From: Chroococcidiopsidaceae cyanobacterium CP_BM_RX_35
GTDB taxonomy: Bacteria > Cyanobacteriota > Cyanobacteriia > Cyanobacteriales > Chroococcidiopsidaceae
Length of the DNA stretch: 6,752 bases
Reading direction: 5' to 3'
NCBI GenBank assembly: GCA_019242465.1
Contig: JAFAVL010000259.1
Span: 1-6,752 of the forward strand
This document shows positions 1 through 5,789 of this stretch, piece after piece. How positions within the stretch are numbered: the first letter of the stretch is position 1; each line of letters starts with the position of its first letter. The translations under genes were made by a program, and so were the position numbers. A model generated the notes under the pieces. It was not told where the DNA came from and made no database searches. It saw only the letters and a program-made list of their open reading frames with translations.

Positions 1-2
1 TA

Positions 3-77
3 TGGCTGCGCTATCGCAATGAAAAATACTTTGGAGCACACCGAACTCCACCTAAATCGAAACAGAAATCGAAATAG
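3..77 (+). CDS. Possible 3' end of an upstream gene (partial, unidentified)
   Basis: One frame is open from the left edge and ends in TAG at 75-77. It gives 24 residues, WLRYRNEKYFGAHR followed by TPPKSKQKSK. An aromatic/basic stretch ending in a Lys-rich tail is the usual look of a protein C-terminus, for example the cytoplasmic tail of a membrane protein, but the fragment is too short to assign to a family. The last eight codons are a 12-bp tandem repeat in register with the frame. A competing frame from base 1 stays open to TGA at 115-117, but its translation looks less protein-like. Coding status is an inference. Confidence 0.35.
   Translation, partial: WLRYRNEKYFGAHRTPPKSKQKSK
54..77 (+). 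repeat. 12-bp tandem repeat, two copies
   Basis: AAATCGAAACAG (54-65) is followed directly by AAATCGAAATAG (66-77), with one mismatch, C to T, in the tenth base. In the frame of the possible upstream gene the copies read KSKQ and KSK-stop, so the single difference turns CAG (Gln) into TAG (stop). Confidence 0.8.
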
Positions 78-210
78 TTTCTATCCTTTGTCGATTGCAA
101 CTCGTCAGTTCTGGTGATGACTGAAGCCAAAACGTATATCCACCCACAGGGGCAAAACAGCTTTTGAAATTGCTTAGGATTGAAGAGTCAGCCAGGTAAA
201 CATTCGGAAG
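78..210. other. Non-coding leader upstream of the reductase gene
   Basis: No convincing gene, RNA or strong promoter is visible. A weak inverted repeat, TCAGT (105-109) with ACTGA (120-124), has a 10-nt loop and no following T-run, so it is not a credible terminator. The promoter of the reductase gene probably lies here, but no clear -35/-10 pair can be picked out. Confidence 0.4.
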
Positions 211-215
211 AGGAG
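211..215 (+). promoter_or_regulatory. Ribosome binding site that fixes the reductase start
   Basis: AGGAG lies 9 nt before the ATG at 225. This favours that start over the in-frame TTG at 180, which has no purine-rich site in front of it and would add 15 hydrophilic residues ahead of the Rossmann fold. Confidence 0.7.
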
Positions 216-224
216 CCACAATCC

Positions 225-929
225 ATGACACAGGAAAACCGGATCGCGATCGTCACGGGCGCAAATCGTGGCATTGGATTGGAAGTGGTGCGTCAGTTGG
301 CTCAAACCGGAATGACCGTGATTTTGGGTTCACGGGATCTGGAAAAGGGTGAAGCCGCCGCAACGAAACTCACAGAGGAAGGGCTACCAGTGCGTCCTCA
401 CAGGCTGGATGTCACTAACTCTGACAGTATTGCTCAGCTTGTGGCTCATGTAGAACAGGAGTTTGGGCGATTGGATGTGCTGGTCAACAACGCAGGTATT
501 CTCTACGACACTTGGCAGCAACCCAGCACTGCGAATCTGAATACGGTGCAAGAGGCATTCTCCACCAACACCCTTGGACCCTGGCGCATGTGTCAAGCCT
601 TTGTTCCCCTCCTACGTCGGAGCGATCGCGCGCGGATTGTCAACGTTTCCAGTGGAGCGGGATCGATCGCCAGTATGGGCGACAATACCCCTGCCTACAG
701 TGTTTCTAAAGCGGCATTGAATGCCTTCACTCGCACGCTGGCGGCTGAACTCAAAGGTGCGGGTATCTTAGTTAATGCCGTCTGTCCCGGTTGGGTGGCG
801 ACGGATATGGGCGGGTCAGGCGGACGACCTGTGCAAGACGGGGCGGCCAGCGTGGTGTGGGCAGTAATGCTGCCCGATGATGGACCGACTGGCGGCTTCT
901 TTCGCGATGGTCAGCCGTTGCCCTGGTGA
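225..929 (+). CDS. Short-chain dehydrogenase/reductase (SDR), carbonyl-reductase-like
   Basis: Predicted cytosolic NAD(P)-dependent oxidoreductase of 234 residues, a normal length for a classical SDR. The nucleotide-binding motif TGANRGIG is at residues 11-18. Arg15 and Arg37 (in GSRD after the second strand) suggest NADPH preference. LDV at 61-63 would contact the adenine ring, and NNAG is at 88-91. The catalytic tetrad is complete: Asn115, Ser143, Tyr158 and Lys162 (YSVSK 158-162). CPGW at 187-190 is the usual post-catalytic Pro-Gly. The C-terminus (GGFFRDGQPLPW) resembles plant-type and bacterial carbonyl reductase-like SDRs, which reduce aldehydes, ketones or quinones; the substrate cannot be told from sequence. 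The start is ATG 225, supported by AGGAG at 211-215. The gene is convergent with the FUSC gene, with 5 bp between the stops, and no shared pathway is evident. Family assignment is firm; substrate is unknown. Confidence 0.93.
   Translation: MTQENRIAIVTGANRGIGLEVVRQLAQTGMTVILGSRDLEKGEAAATKLTEEGLPVRPHRLDVTNSDSIAQLVAHVEQEFGRLDVLVNNAGILYDTWQQPSTANLNTVQEAFSTNTLGPWRMCQAFVPLLRRSDRARIVNVSSGAGSIASMGDNTPAYSVSKAALNAFTRTLAAELKGAGILVNAVCPGWVATDMGGSGGRPVQDGAASVVWAVMLPDDGPTGGFFRDGQPLPW
622..629. repeat. HIP1 octamer GCGATCGC (first of four)
   Basis: This palindromic octamer is highly over-represented in many cyanobacterial genomes. Further exact copies lie at 3150-3157, 4482-4489 and 6312-6319, all inside coding sequence. 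It is used here as the main taxonomic clue. Confidence 0.85.
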
Positions 930-934
930 GGTGT

Positions 935-3241
935 TCATGTAACTTCTGCATTATACAGACGGAAAATTGCTGAGTGCATAATTGTGACGATGCGGATAAT
1001 GCGCTTAACCTCTATACCGACAAGAGAATAGTCGAGTACCACCTCCTTGATAAGTGTATTACCTTGATTTGCAACAAGTTCTTCCATTTGCCCTGCATGT
1101 AGTTGCTGTATATGATTGGCTATTTCATTCTGTGTCTCTTCCAACCCAGGCAGGATTTGTGGTGAGATTGCCATGCGGAGTGAGGTAGCCAGATCTGCTA
1201 AGAGATCTTCAATTTGTTGCGCGAACTTGTCAAGACCAGGTAATCGGTGATGACCGCTCCAGTCACTCAAATGGGTGGCTAGAGTTGTGACCGCGTAGTT
1301 GAACTGATGGATGCTGGACAATATTGCGATCAACGGCTCCAGATTTTTTTGTCGCTGATGCGGTTCGCTTAGCAGCCGTTGAAATGATGCTTCAGCATTA
1401 GTGTTTTCCAATCTAGCTTTGTTAAGAGCTTTTTGGATAGACTTTTCCTCTGACTCCTGACCCAGATACTTAGCCAAAACCCTTTGGAAGTAGATGCGGT
1501 TGGTAGTAATGGTGGTAGCAAACTGGTCAGGGAGTCGCTGATGTTCTCGACTTGGCCAAAGCAGATAACCTCCAATTAGTGCTAGGGCACCACCGATCGC
1601 TGTATTCTCAATCCTGTCAATGGCAAGCAGCCAGTTGCCCGGATGGAGAATGTTGTCCATCAGTATGACCTGTGGCGTGAGGAAGAAGACGAAGAGCCCA
1701 TAATTGATCGGCTGCAGAGCAAGGGAGGCAACTGTGAGAGGGAACAGCAAAAAGGCGATTACCAGAGGGCTATGAATCTTCGCTGCCAGAATCGCCGCTA
1801 ATATGCCGCCGCTAACGGTGCCAAGTACACGCTGCAGCCCCCGCTGGAATGTAGCTCCAGAATAAGGCTTGAGGATCACAACCACCGTTAGGGTGACCCA
1901 ATATCCCTCCTTGAGACCAAAAATGGAGTAAATCGTTACCGCCACTGCCGTCGTCACTCCCAAGCGGAGAGCGTGAAGAAATACCGCTGAGTTTAGGGTG
2001 AGGTTATCTCGCAATACCTCCAGAACTCGTGGACTTTGGTTCCACTCAACCTCGGCTGTGGTGTTTTGGGAGCGTCTTCGACTTTGGAAGTCGCGACAAC
2101 CTTGTGCAATCTCAGCGGCGGCATGGGTGTACTGAGCCAACCTATCCACAATTCCCACTGTATAGCTGAAAACAAGCAAAATGCTGTAATCCACTTGCCG
2201 TTGACTAGTTGCCTGTCTTAGCTTTTGCCGTTCTCCTTTGAGCTGCTCTATTGCCCGCTCTAATTCCCATAGGTTGATAGAGGCTCTGCTGCGACTACTT
2301 GAGATAGCGACTGCTAGAATGCGGCAACTTTTAGCAAGTTGCTCAACTGTGTGCTGTATTTTTACCTGGCTTTGCTCCCAGGGTTGACCAGAGCTATAGC
2401 TCTCCAACACTTCAGATAATGTAGCTGTTGAGATAAAGATTTGATCGGCTATCTCAGTTAGCGCTAACAATCTCTGACCAAGTTCGCTTGCTCCCTGCCG
2501 AGTTGCTCTAGTTTGGGAGATTGCCGCACGAGCTGTTGCCAATGCTTCTCTAACTTTGATCCGTTGTTGACTGAGGGCAAGGTTCCAGGTATCCTCGCTT
2601 GCTGCTGTTTGAGCCAGCACGCCATCAACCAATGAGCTGCCTCCAACGGCATGTTGAGCAGTCAGGAGAAATGCTTCTCTCATCAATTCTGCCAACTGCT
2701 GATAACATTCTCCTACAGCCATTCGGACTAGAGCATAAGGTCGCAAAGGCCACAGTACTAAAGCTAGGAACATTGCCAATATTGCCCCGATCAGGAACAT
2801 TGCAGAGTGCTGAAGTGCGGTAGCAAAGTTGCCAGGTATGCCAAGGGCAATCAAGAATATTGCTGCTACCAGGGTAGTCGCCGTGGAAATTGCATTCCCA
2901 TATATACCTGCTAATCCGCAGCCGCATGTCCACAGAAACGCGAGCAACACCGCCCAGAAAGGAGTTCTGCCCACTAGTGTCCCTACCAACATCGAGATGG
3001 CACCTCCAAAAGCTACCAAGCCCATGCTCGTAGCTTTTGTCCGGTGGAGTCCACCAACATCTGCAATACTTGTCTCGAATCCTCCTAGGGCTGTCCAAAC
3101 CAAGCTGGACCAGCCAGTGTATTCTACAATTCCAATTGGCAGAACAGTGGCGATCGCGGCACGCATTCCTTTGGCAATTGCTGGCTTTCCTGGTTCGAGT
3201 TGAACGAGTGTTCTTAGTAGGTTTTTTCGGCTTTTGAGCAT
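935..3241 (-). CDS. FUSC/YccS-family inner-membrane protein (putative exporter)
   Basis: A 768-residue protein with the two-module layout of the FUSC/YccS/aromatic-acid-exporter superfamily. The first membrane bundle spans about residues 25-167 and includes GFETSIADVGG at 54-64. A long helical, charged cytosolic domain follows at about 170-410. A second membrane bundle lies at about 422-563 and carries the family signature: GLKEGYWVTLTVVVILKPYS at 442-461, then GATFQRGLQRVLGTVSGG to 479. The last 200 residues form a helical cytosolic domain. Relatives such as AaeB export aromatic carboxylic acids; many others, including YccS, have no proven substrate, so export is an inference. The start is the ATG complementary to 3239-3241; no good Shine-Dalgarno site precedes it. 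The gene is divergent from the mrp operon across 65 bp and convergent with the SDR gene. It appears full length, with both modules intact. Confidence 0.9.
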   Translation of the reverse strand: MLKSRKNLLRTLVQLEPGKPAIAKGMRAAIATVLPIGIVEYTGWSSLVWTALGGFETSIADVGGLHRTKATSMGLVAFGGAISMLVGTLVGRTPFWAVLLAFLWTCGCGLAGIYGNAISTATTLVAAIFLIALGIPGNFATALQHSAMFLIGAILAMFLALVLWPLRPYALVRMAVGECYQQLAELMREAFLLTAQHAVGGSSLVDGVLAQTAASEDTWNLALSQQRIKVREALATARAAISQTRATRQGASELGQRLLALTEIADQIFISTATLSEVLESYSSGQPWEQSQVKIQHTVEQLAKSCRILAVAISSSRSRASINLWELERAIEQLKGERQKLRQATSQRQVDYSILLVFSYTVGIVDRLAQYTHAAAEIAQGCRDFQSRRRSQNTTAEVEWNQSPRVLEVLRDNLTLNSAVFLHALRLGVTTAVAVTIYSIFGLKEGYWVTLTVVVILKPYSGATFQRGLQRVLGTVSGGILAAILAAKIHSPLVIAFLLFPLTVASLALQPINYGLFVFFLTPQVILMDNILHPGNWLLAIDRIENTAIGGALALIGGYLLWPSREHQRLPDQFATTITTNRIYFQRVLAKYLGQESEEKSIQKALNKARLENTNAEASFQRLLSEPHQRQKNLEPLIAILSSIHQFNYAVTTLATHLSDWSGHHRLPGLDKFAQQIEDLLADLATSLRMAISPQILPGLEETQNEIANHIQQLHAGQMEELVANQGNTLIKEVVLDYSLVGIEVKRIIRIVTIMHSAIFRLYNAEVT

Positions 3242-3306
3242 AGTATATGGGATAACTAATACTTAATTTTGTTCAGTTAGCTGCCCAGCTGCACAAAAAA
3301 CCTTCA
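3242..3306. promoter_or_regulatory. Divergent control region between the FUSC gene and the mrp operon
   Basis: All signals for two divergent units must fit in or near 65 bp. For the rightward operon a weak candidate is TTGAGC (3234-3239, inside the FUSC start region), a 17-nt spacer, and TAATAC (3257-3262). On the other strand TATTAG (complement of 3256-3261) is a possible -10 for the FUSC gene, so the AT-rich core may serve both. A short perfect inverted repeat, AGCTG (3279-3283) CC CAGCT (3286-3290), lies between this core and mrpE and could be an operator. There is no clear Shine-Dalgarno site before either start. The location is well supported by gene layout; the individual elements are tentative. 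Confidence 0.4.
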
Positions 3307-3816
3307 ATGACAAGAAAAAAACGCTTACTTTCCTGGTTTGCCGAGTGGGTTGTCCTCAGCTTGTTCTGGTTCATCTTTGTGGGAAAATTCGCCTTGATGG
3401 AAGTGCTCGTCGGCATATTAGCGACGGCTCTTGTGGTTGCTGCCACTGAGATAGTACGAAAACAAAACTTTGCGCGCTTCCGTCCTCATAAACGTTGGCT
3501 TCTGGGAGCGTGGCAACTCCCGATTAGCGTGCTACGTGACTGCGCGATAGTTATGGCAGTCATGTGGCGTCGAGTGTTTCAGGCTCAAAATGTACGGGGC
3601 TCCTTCCAAGTTTTAAGCTTCCCGTCTGAAGGCTCTAATTCTCGCTCTAGTGCGCGTCGGGCGTTAGCAGTTACGCTCATTTCTCTACCGCCAAATACAT
3701 ACGTTGTCGATATTGACCGTGAGAAAAACTTAATGCTGCTGCACGAACTTGAACCTCAAGCTCAGCCATCCAAACTTGCCAAACTTCTTGGGGCGAAGGA
3801 AGCGGAAGCGTCATGA
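3307..3816 (+). CDS. mrpE: Na+/H+ antiporter subunit E (MrpE/MnhE)
   Basis: A 169-residue small subunit of the Mrp cation/proton antiporter, the equivalent of MbhA in membrane-bound hydrogenases. The N-terminus has a basic start (MTRKKR) and two hydrophobic segments at about 12-26 and 28-47. A soluble alpha/beta part follows at about 100-150 with the hallmark segment AVTLISLPPNTYVVDIDREK (121-140). Its Pro129 corresponds to the conserved proline of the usual LTPGT motif, here changed to LPPNT. MrpE is needed for assembly or activity of the complex rather than forming an ion channel itself (family knowledge). The ATG at 3307 has no clear ribosome binding site. As first gene of the rightward operon it overlaps mrpF by 4 nt (ATGA). 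Confidence 0.92.
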   Translation: MTRKKRLLSWFAEWVVLSLFWFIFVGKFALMEVLVGILATALVVAATEIVRKQNFARFRPHKRWLLGAWQLPISVLRDCAIVMAVMWRRVFQAQNVRGSFQVLSFPSEGSNSRSSARRALAVTLISLPPNTYVVDIDREKNLMLLHELEPQAQPSKLAKLLGAKEAEAS

Positions 3817-4064
3817 ACGTTTGGATGGCTGCAACCGTGGCGTTGCTAGTAGCGCTCGTTCCCTGTGGCATCGTTTGCCTGCGCGGTGAGCCGATGGATC
3901 GTTTTGTCGGGCTGCAATTGGCAAATACGCTCGTGACACTAATTCTTCTGTTGCTGGCTCAGAGCATGAACCGCAGCTTCTTCTACGATCTGGTGCTAGC
4001 GCAAGCGCTGTTATCGTTCGGTGGAGGGTTAGTCTTCGTGCGTTTTTTTGAGAGGTGGTTGTGA
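3813..4064 (+). CDS. mrpF: Na+/H+ antiporter subunit F (MrpF/MnhF)
   Basis: An 83-residue protein with three membrane helices at about 4-23, 33-51 and 59-77. Family features are the first-loop motif RGEPMDRFVGLQ (24-35) with conserved Asp29, and the third-helix pattern DLVLAQALLSFGGGLVFVRF (59-78). It matches MbhB of membrane-bound hydrogenases and sits in the small-subunit group with MrpE and MrpG, which form the ion-translocation side of the complex in known structures. The ATG at 3813 overlaps the mrpE stop as ATGA, with purine-rich AAGGAAG and GGAAG just upstream, suggesting translational coupling. The length is typical. Confidence 0.92.
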   Translation: MNVWMAATVALLVALVPCGIVCLRGEPMDRFVGLQLANTLVTLILLLLAQSMNRSFFYDLVLAQALLSFGGGLVFVRFFERWL

Positions 4065-4417
4065 GCGCTCAGCAAATTGCCGTTTTCATCTTGCTAGTTA
4101 TTGGTGTCGGAGCGGGATTAATTGCCTCGCTAGCTATTTTGGTCATGAGCCAAATCTATACTCGTCTACACTACCTAGGACTGGCTTCCGTGCTGGGGGC
4201 GGTGAGCATTGCTGTGGCAGTAGCGGTTCAAGAGGGAGTGTCGCAAGCAGGCATTAAAGCTTTGCTAACTGGTGTTGTCGTAGCGATAACTAGTCCTGTA
4301 TTAACTCACGCGACGGCTCGCTCAGCACGCATTCGCGAGTTTGGTCATCCAGAAATGCGACCGGATCGAGCAACCACCGTCCGCCAGACAGATGAAGAAG
4401 AAGGGGTGAGCGGCTAG
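4061..4417 (+). CDS. mrpG: Na+/H+ antiporter subunit G (MrpG/MnhG)
   Basis: A 118-residue protein with three membrane helices at about 5-28, 39-57 and 65-83, equivalent to MbhC. The family motif YTRLHYLGLAS (33-43) and the third-helix end KALLTGVVVAITSPVLTHA (66-84) are clear; Pro79 is the conserved proline of this helix. The tail (about 90-118) is charged and ends in an acidic stretch. GTG 4061 is chosen because it overlaps the mrpF stop (GTGA) and is preceded by GAGG (4052-4055) at 5 nt. An in-frame GTG at 4055 would lie on the ribosome binding site and add only two residues. A 28-nt gap follows, the longest in the operon. Confidence 0.92.
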   Translation: MSAQQIAVFILLVIGVGAGLIASLAILVMSQIYTRLHYLGLASVLGAVSIAVAVAVQEGVSQAGIKALLTGVVVAITSPVLTHATARSARIREFGHPEMRPDRATTVRQTDEEEGVSG

Positions 4418-4445
4418 GTTGATTCGTGATTAAGAATTACCAAAG

Positions 4446-4682
4446 ATGACTCTAGTACAGACAATAATTCTCATTTTTGTGGCGATCGCAGGCGCAGGAG
4501 TGGCGCTGACGCGCGATCCATTGTCGCAAACTATTGTACTCACCTTTTATGGTCTTTTGCTCGCACTCATGTTTGTCGTCTTTCAAGCACCGGACGTAGC
4601 GCTGTCGCAAATTAGTGTCGGAGTGATCGCACTACCGCTCATGATTCTGTTGTCGCTAGCAAGAATAAGGAGAATGAAATGA
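4446..4682 (+). CDS. MrpA C-terminal-like / MbhD-like subunit (DUF4040)
   Basis: A 78-residue, almost wholly hydrophobic protein with three helices at about 3-20, 27-47 and 52-71. It contains VFQAPDVALSQISVGV (45-60), the DUF4040/MbhD signature (usually APDVA followed by T-E or T-Q). In canonical Mrp systems this segment is part of the large MrpA subunit, downstream of its ND5-like domain; in Mbh hydrogenases and in cyanobacterial Mrp clusters it is a separate small protein, sometimes named mrpA. The ND5-like part is absent here. Gln55 stands where many relatives carry Glu. The ATG at 4446 has only a weak purine stretch upstream. The stop overlaps the next start as ATGA, so translation is probably coupled. 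Family assignment is confident; naming is ambiguous. Confidence 0.85.
   Translation: MTLVQTIILIFVAIAGAGVALTRDPLSQTIVLTFYGLLLALMFVVFQAPDVALSQISVGVIALPLMILLSLARIRRMK
4667..4672 (+). promoter_or_regulatory. Strong ribosome binding site for mrpB
   Basis: AAGGAG lies 6 nt before the ATG at 4679, inside the end of the MbhD-like gene. It is the best Shine-Dalgarno match in the operon and fixes the mrpB start. Confidence 0.75.
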
Positions 4683-5440
4683 GCCCGACACTCCGTAAAT
4701 GGATTTTTCTGCCGATGCTCGTAGGATTTTCCATATTGTTCCTGTGGGGGCTGTGGGATATGCCGCCTCTTGGTGTTTATCGCGGACCATATGGAGATAT
4801 TATTAATCGATCCGTTGTCGCGCAACGTCACGTAACTGATGCCGTCACTGCTGTGAACTTTGACTATCGGGGCGTTGATACTCTAGGAGAAGAGTCGATC
4901 CTGTTCGTGTCGATTACTGGAACACTGGCACTCTTACGACGGCACAGGGACGAAACGGAACACCCTCCGATAGACATGGCTCAAACCAGAAACGTTCCTG
5001 CTACAAGTGATGCAGTACGGGTGTTTGGACTTTATTTTATCGGGCTGAGTGCGTTATTCGGTATCTATATCGTGACGCATGGACAACTCTCTCCGGGGGG
5101 CAGCTTCCAGGGAGGCGTGATCGTCGCTAGCGCGCTCTTACTTGTTTATATTGCTGGAAGCTTTGAAGAATTTCACAGAAGTATCTCGCAGGAAGCTTTT
5201 GAGGTGGCAGAAGCGTTTGGTATTGGGATCTATGTCGCAATTGGATTGTTGGGACTTTTCTTTGGTACGGCGTTTCTGCAAAACGTCCTGCCACTTGGTC
5301 AGTCAGGATCGGTTATTGGTGGTGGTACGATCCCTTTAATCAGTGCCACTGTGGGGTTGGCTGTTAGCTCCGGCTTCATTATCTTGTTGTACACGTTTCT
5401 TGAGGACACGCTTGTACATCGTCCGCGCGGGGAATCTTAA
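4679..5440 (+). CDS. mrpB: MbhE + MnhB fusion: Na+/H+ antiporter subunit B
   Basis: A 253-residue membrane protein made of two family domains. Residues 1-90 are MbhE-like: one helix (8-26), a loop, then VNFDYRGVDTLGEESILFVS (59-78), the segment that in canonical systems forms the extreme C-terminus of MrpA. Residues 110-245 are the MnhB/MbhF domain: helices at about 113-132, 146-161, 180-201 and 219-243, with HGQLSPGGSFQGGVIVAS (134-151) as the usual H-x-PGGGFxGG signature. In archaeal Mbh clusters these are the separate genes mbhE and mbhF; here they form one continuous frame without internal stops, joined by a polar linker at about 90-110. It overlaps the MbhD-like gene by ATGA and mrpC by TAATG. 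The domains are clear; their role within the antiporter is inferred from the family. Confidence 0.9.
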   Translation: MSPTLRKWIFLPMLVGFSILFLWGLWDMPPLGVYRGPYGDIINRSVVAQRHVTDAVTAVNFDYRGVDTLGEESILFVSITGTLALLRRHRDETEHPPIDMAQTRNVPATSDAVRVFGLYFIGLSALFGIYIVTHGQLSPGGSFQGGVIVASALLLVYIAGSFEEFHRSISQEAFEVAEAFGIGIYVAIGLLGLFFGTAFLQNVLPLGQSGSVIGGGTIPLISATVGLAVSSGFIILLYTFLEDTLVHRPRGES

Positions 5441-5784
5441 TGAGTTACTTACCTTACATCGTAACTGTCTGGCTGTTTGCCGTGGGGCTTTACGGAATCG
5501 TTACGAGCCGTAACCTGATTCATGCCATCATCTGCCTTTCTTTGGTGCAGTCATCCACATACGTATTGTTGCTATCTGTTGGTTACAAAGCGGGTGCAGT
5601 TGCTCCTGTGTTCCAAGATGTGCCTCCTGGTACACCTGCTGTTGACCCAGTAGTGCAGGCAATGATGCTGACAGATGTTGTGGTGGAAGCGACGGTGGCA
5701 GCTTTGCTGTTAGCGCTAGCAGTGCAGATCTACGAACGAAACGGTACGCTTAACCCTGATGAGTTAACCATCTTGCGTCGGTAA
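5440..5784 (+). CDS. mrpC: Na+/H+ antiporter subunit C (MrpC, NuoK-like)
   Basis: A 114-residue homologue of complex I subunit NuoK and of MbhG. Three helices are visible at about 3-22, 27-48 and 77-97. The family motif DPVVQAMMLTDVVVEA (69-84) precedes the last helix. Residues 50-68 form a loop rich in Pro and Gly (PVFQDVPPGTPAVDP), as in MrpC. Glu83 falls in the third helix where NuoK has its conserved glutamate (ILTVAAAEAA) and where most MrpC proteins have a neutral residue. The ATG shares its A with the mrpB stop codon (TAATG), indicating termination-reinitiation coupling. A gap of 5 nt separates it from mrpD. Confidence 0.9.
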   Translation: MSYLPYIVTVWLFAVGLYGIVTSRNLIHAIICLSLVQSSTYVLLLSVGYKAGAVAPVFQDVPPGTPAVDPVVQAMMLTDVVVEATVAALLLALAVQIYERNGTLNPDELTILRR

Positions 5785-5789
5785 AGCTT

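Noticed and set aside
1..117. Second open frame from the left edge to TGA at 115-117
   Set aside because: Translation (ending IATRQFW) has low-complexity NRNRNRN and no protein-like pattern; the competing frame ending at 77 looks more like a real C-terminus.
105..124. Inverted repeat TCAGT/ACTGA as a terminator of the upstream gene
   Set aside because: It has only 5-bp arms, a 10-nt loop, low GC content and no T-run.
180..224. N-terminal extension of the reductase from an in-frame TTG
   Set aside because: The 15 extra residues are hydrophilic and do not belong to the SDR fold, there is no ribosome binding site before the TTG, and AGGAG sits 9 nt before ATG 225.
2625..3098. 157-codon open frame on the minus strand inside the FUSC gene
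   Set aside because: It lies wholly within the first membrane module of the FUSC protein in another frame. Its translation is rich in Cys, Trp and Arg with no family features, as expected of a shadow frame.
2829..3203. 124-codon open frame on the plus strand opposite the FUSC gene
   Set aside because: It is antisense to the FUSC N-terminal membrane region, has no ribosome binding site that stands out, and shows no recognisable domain.
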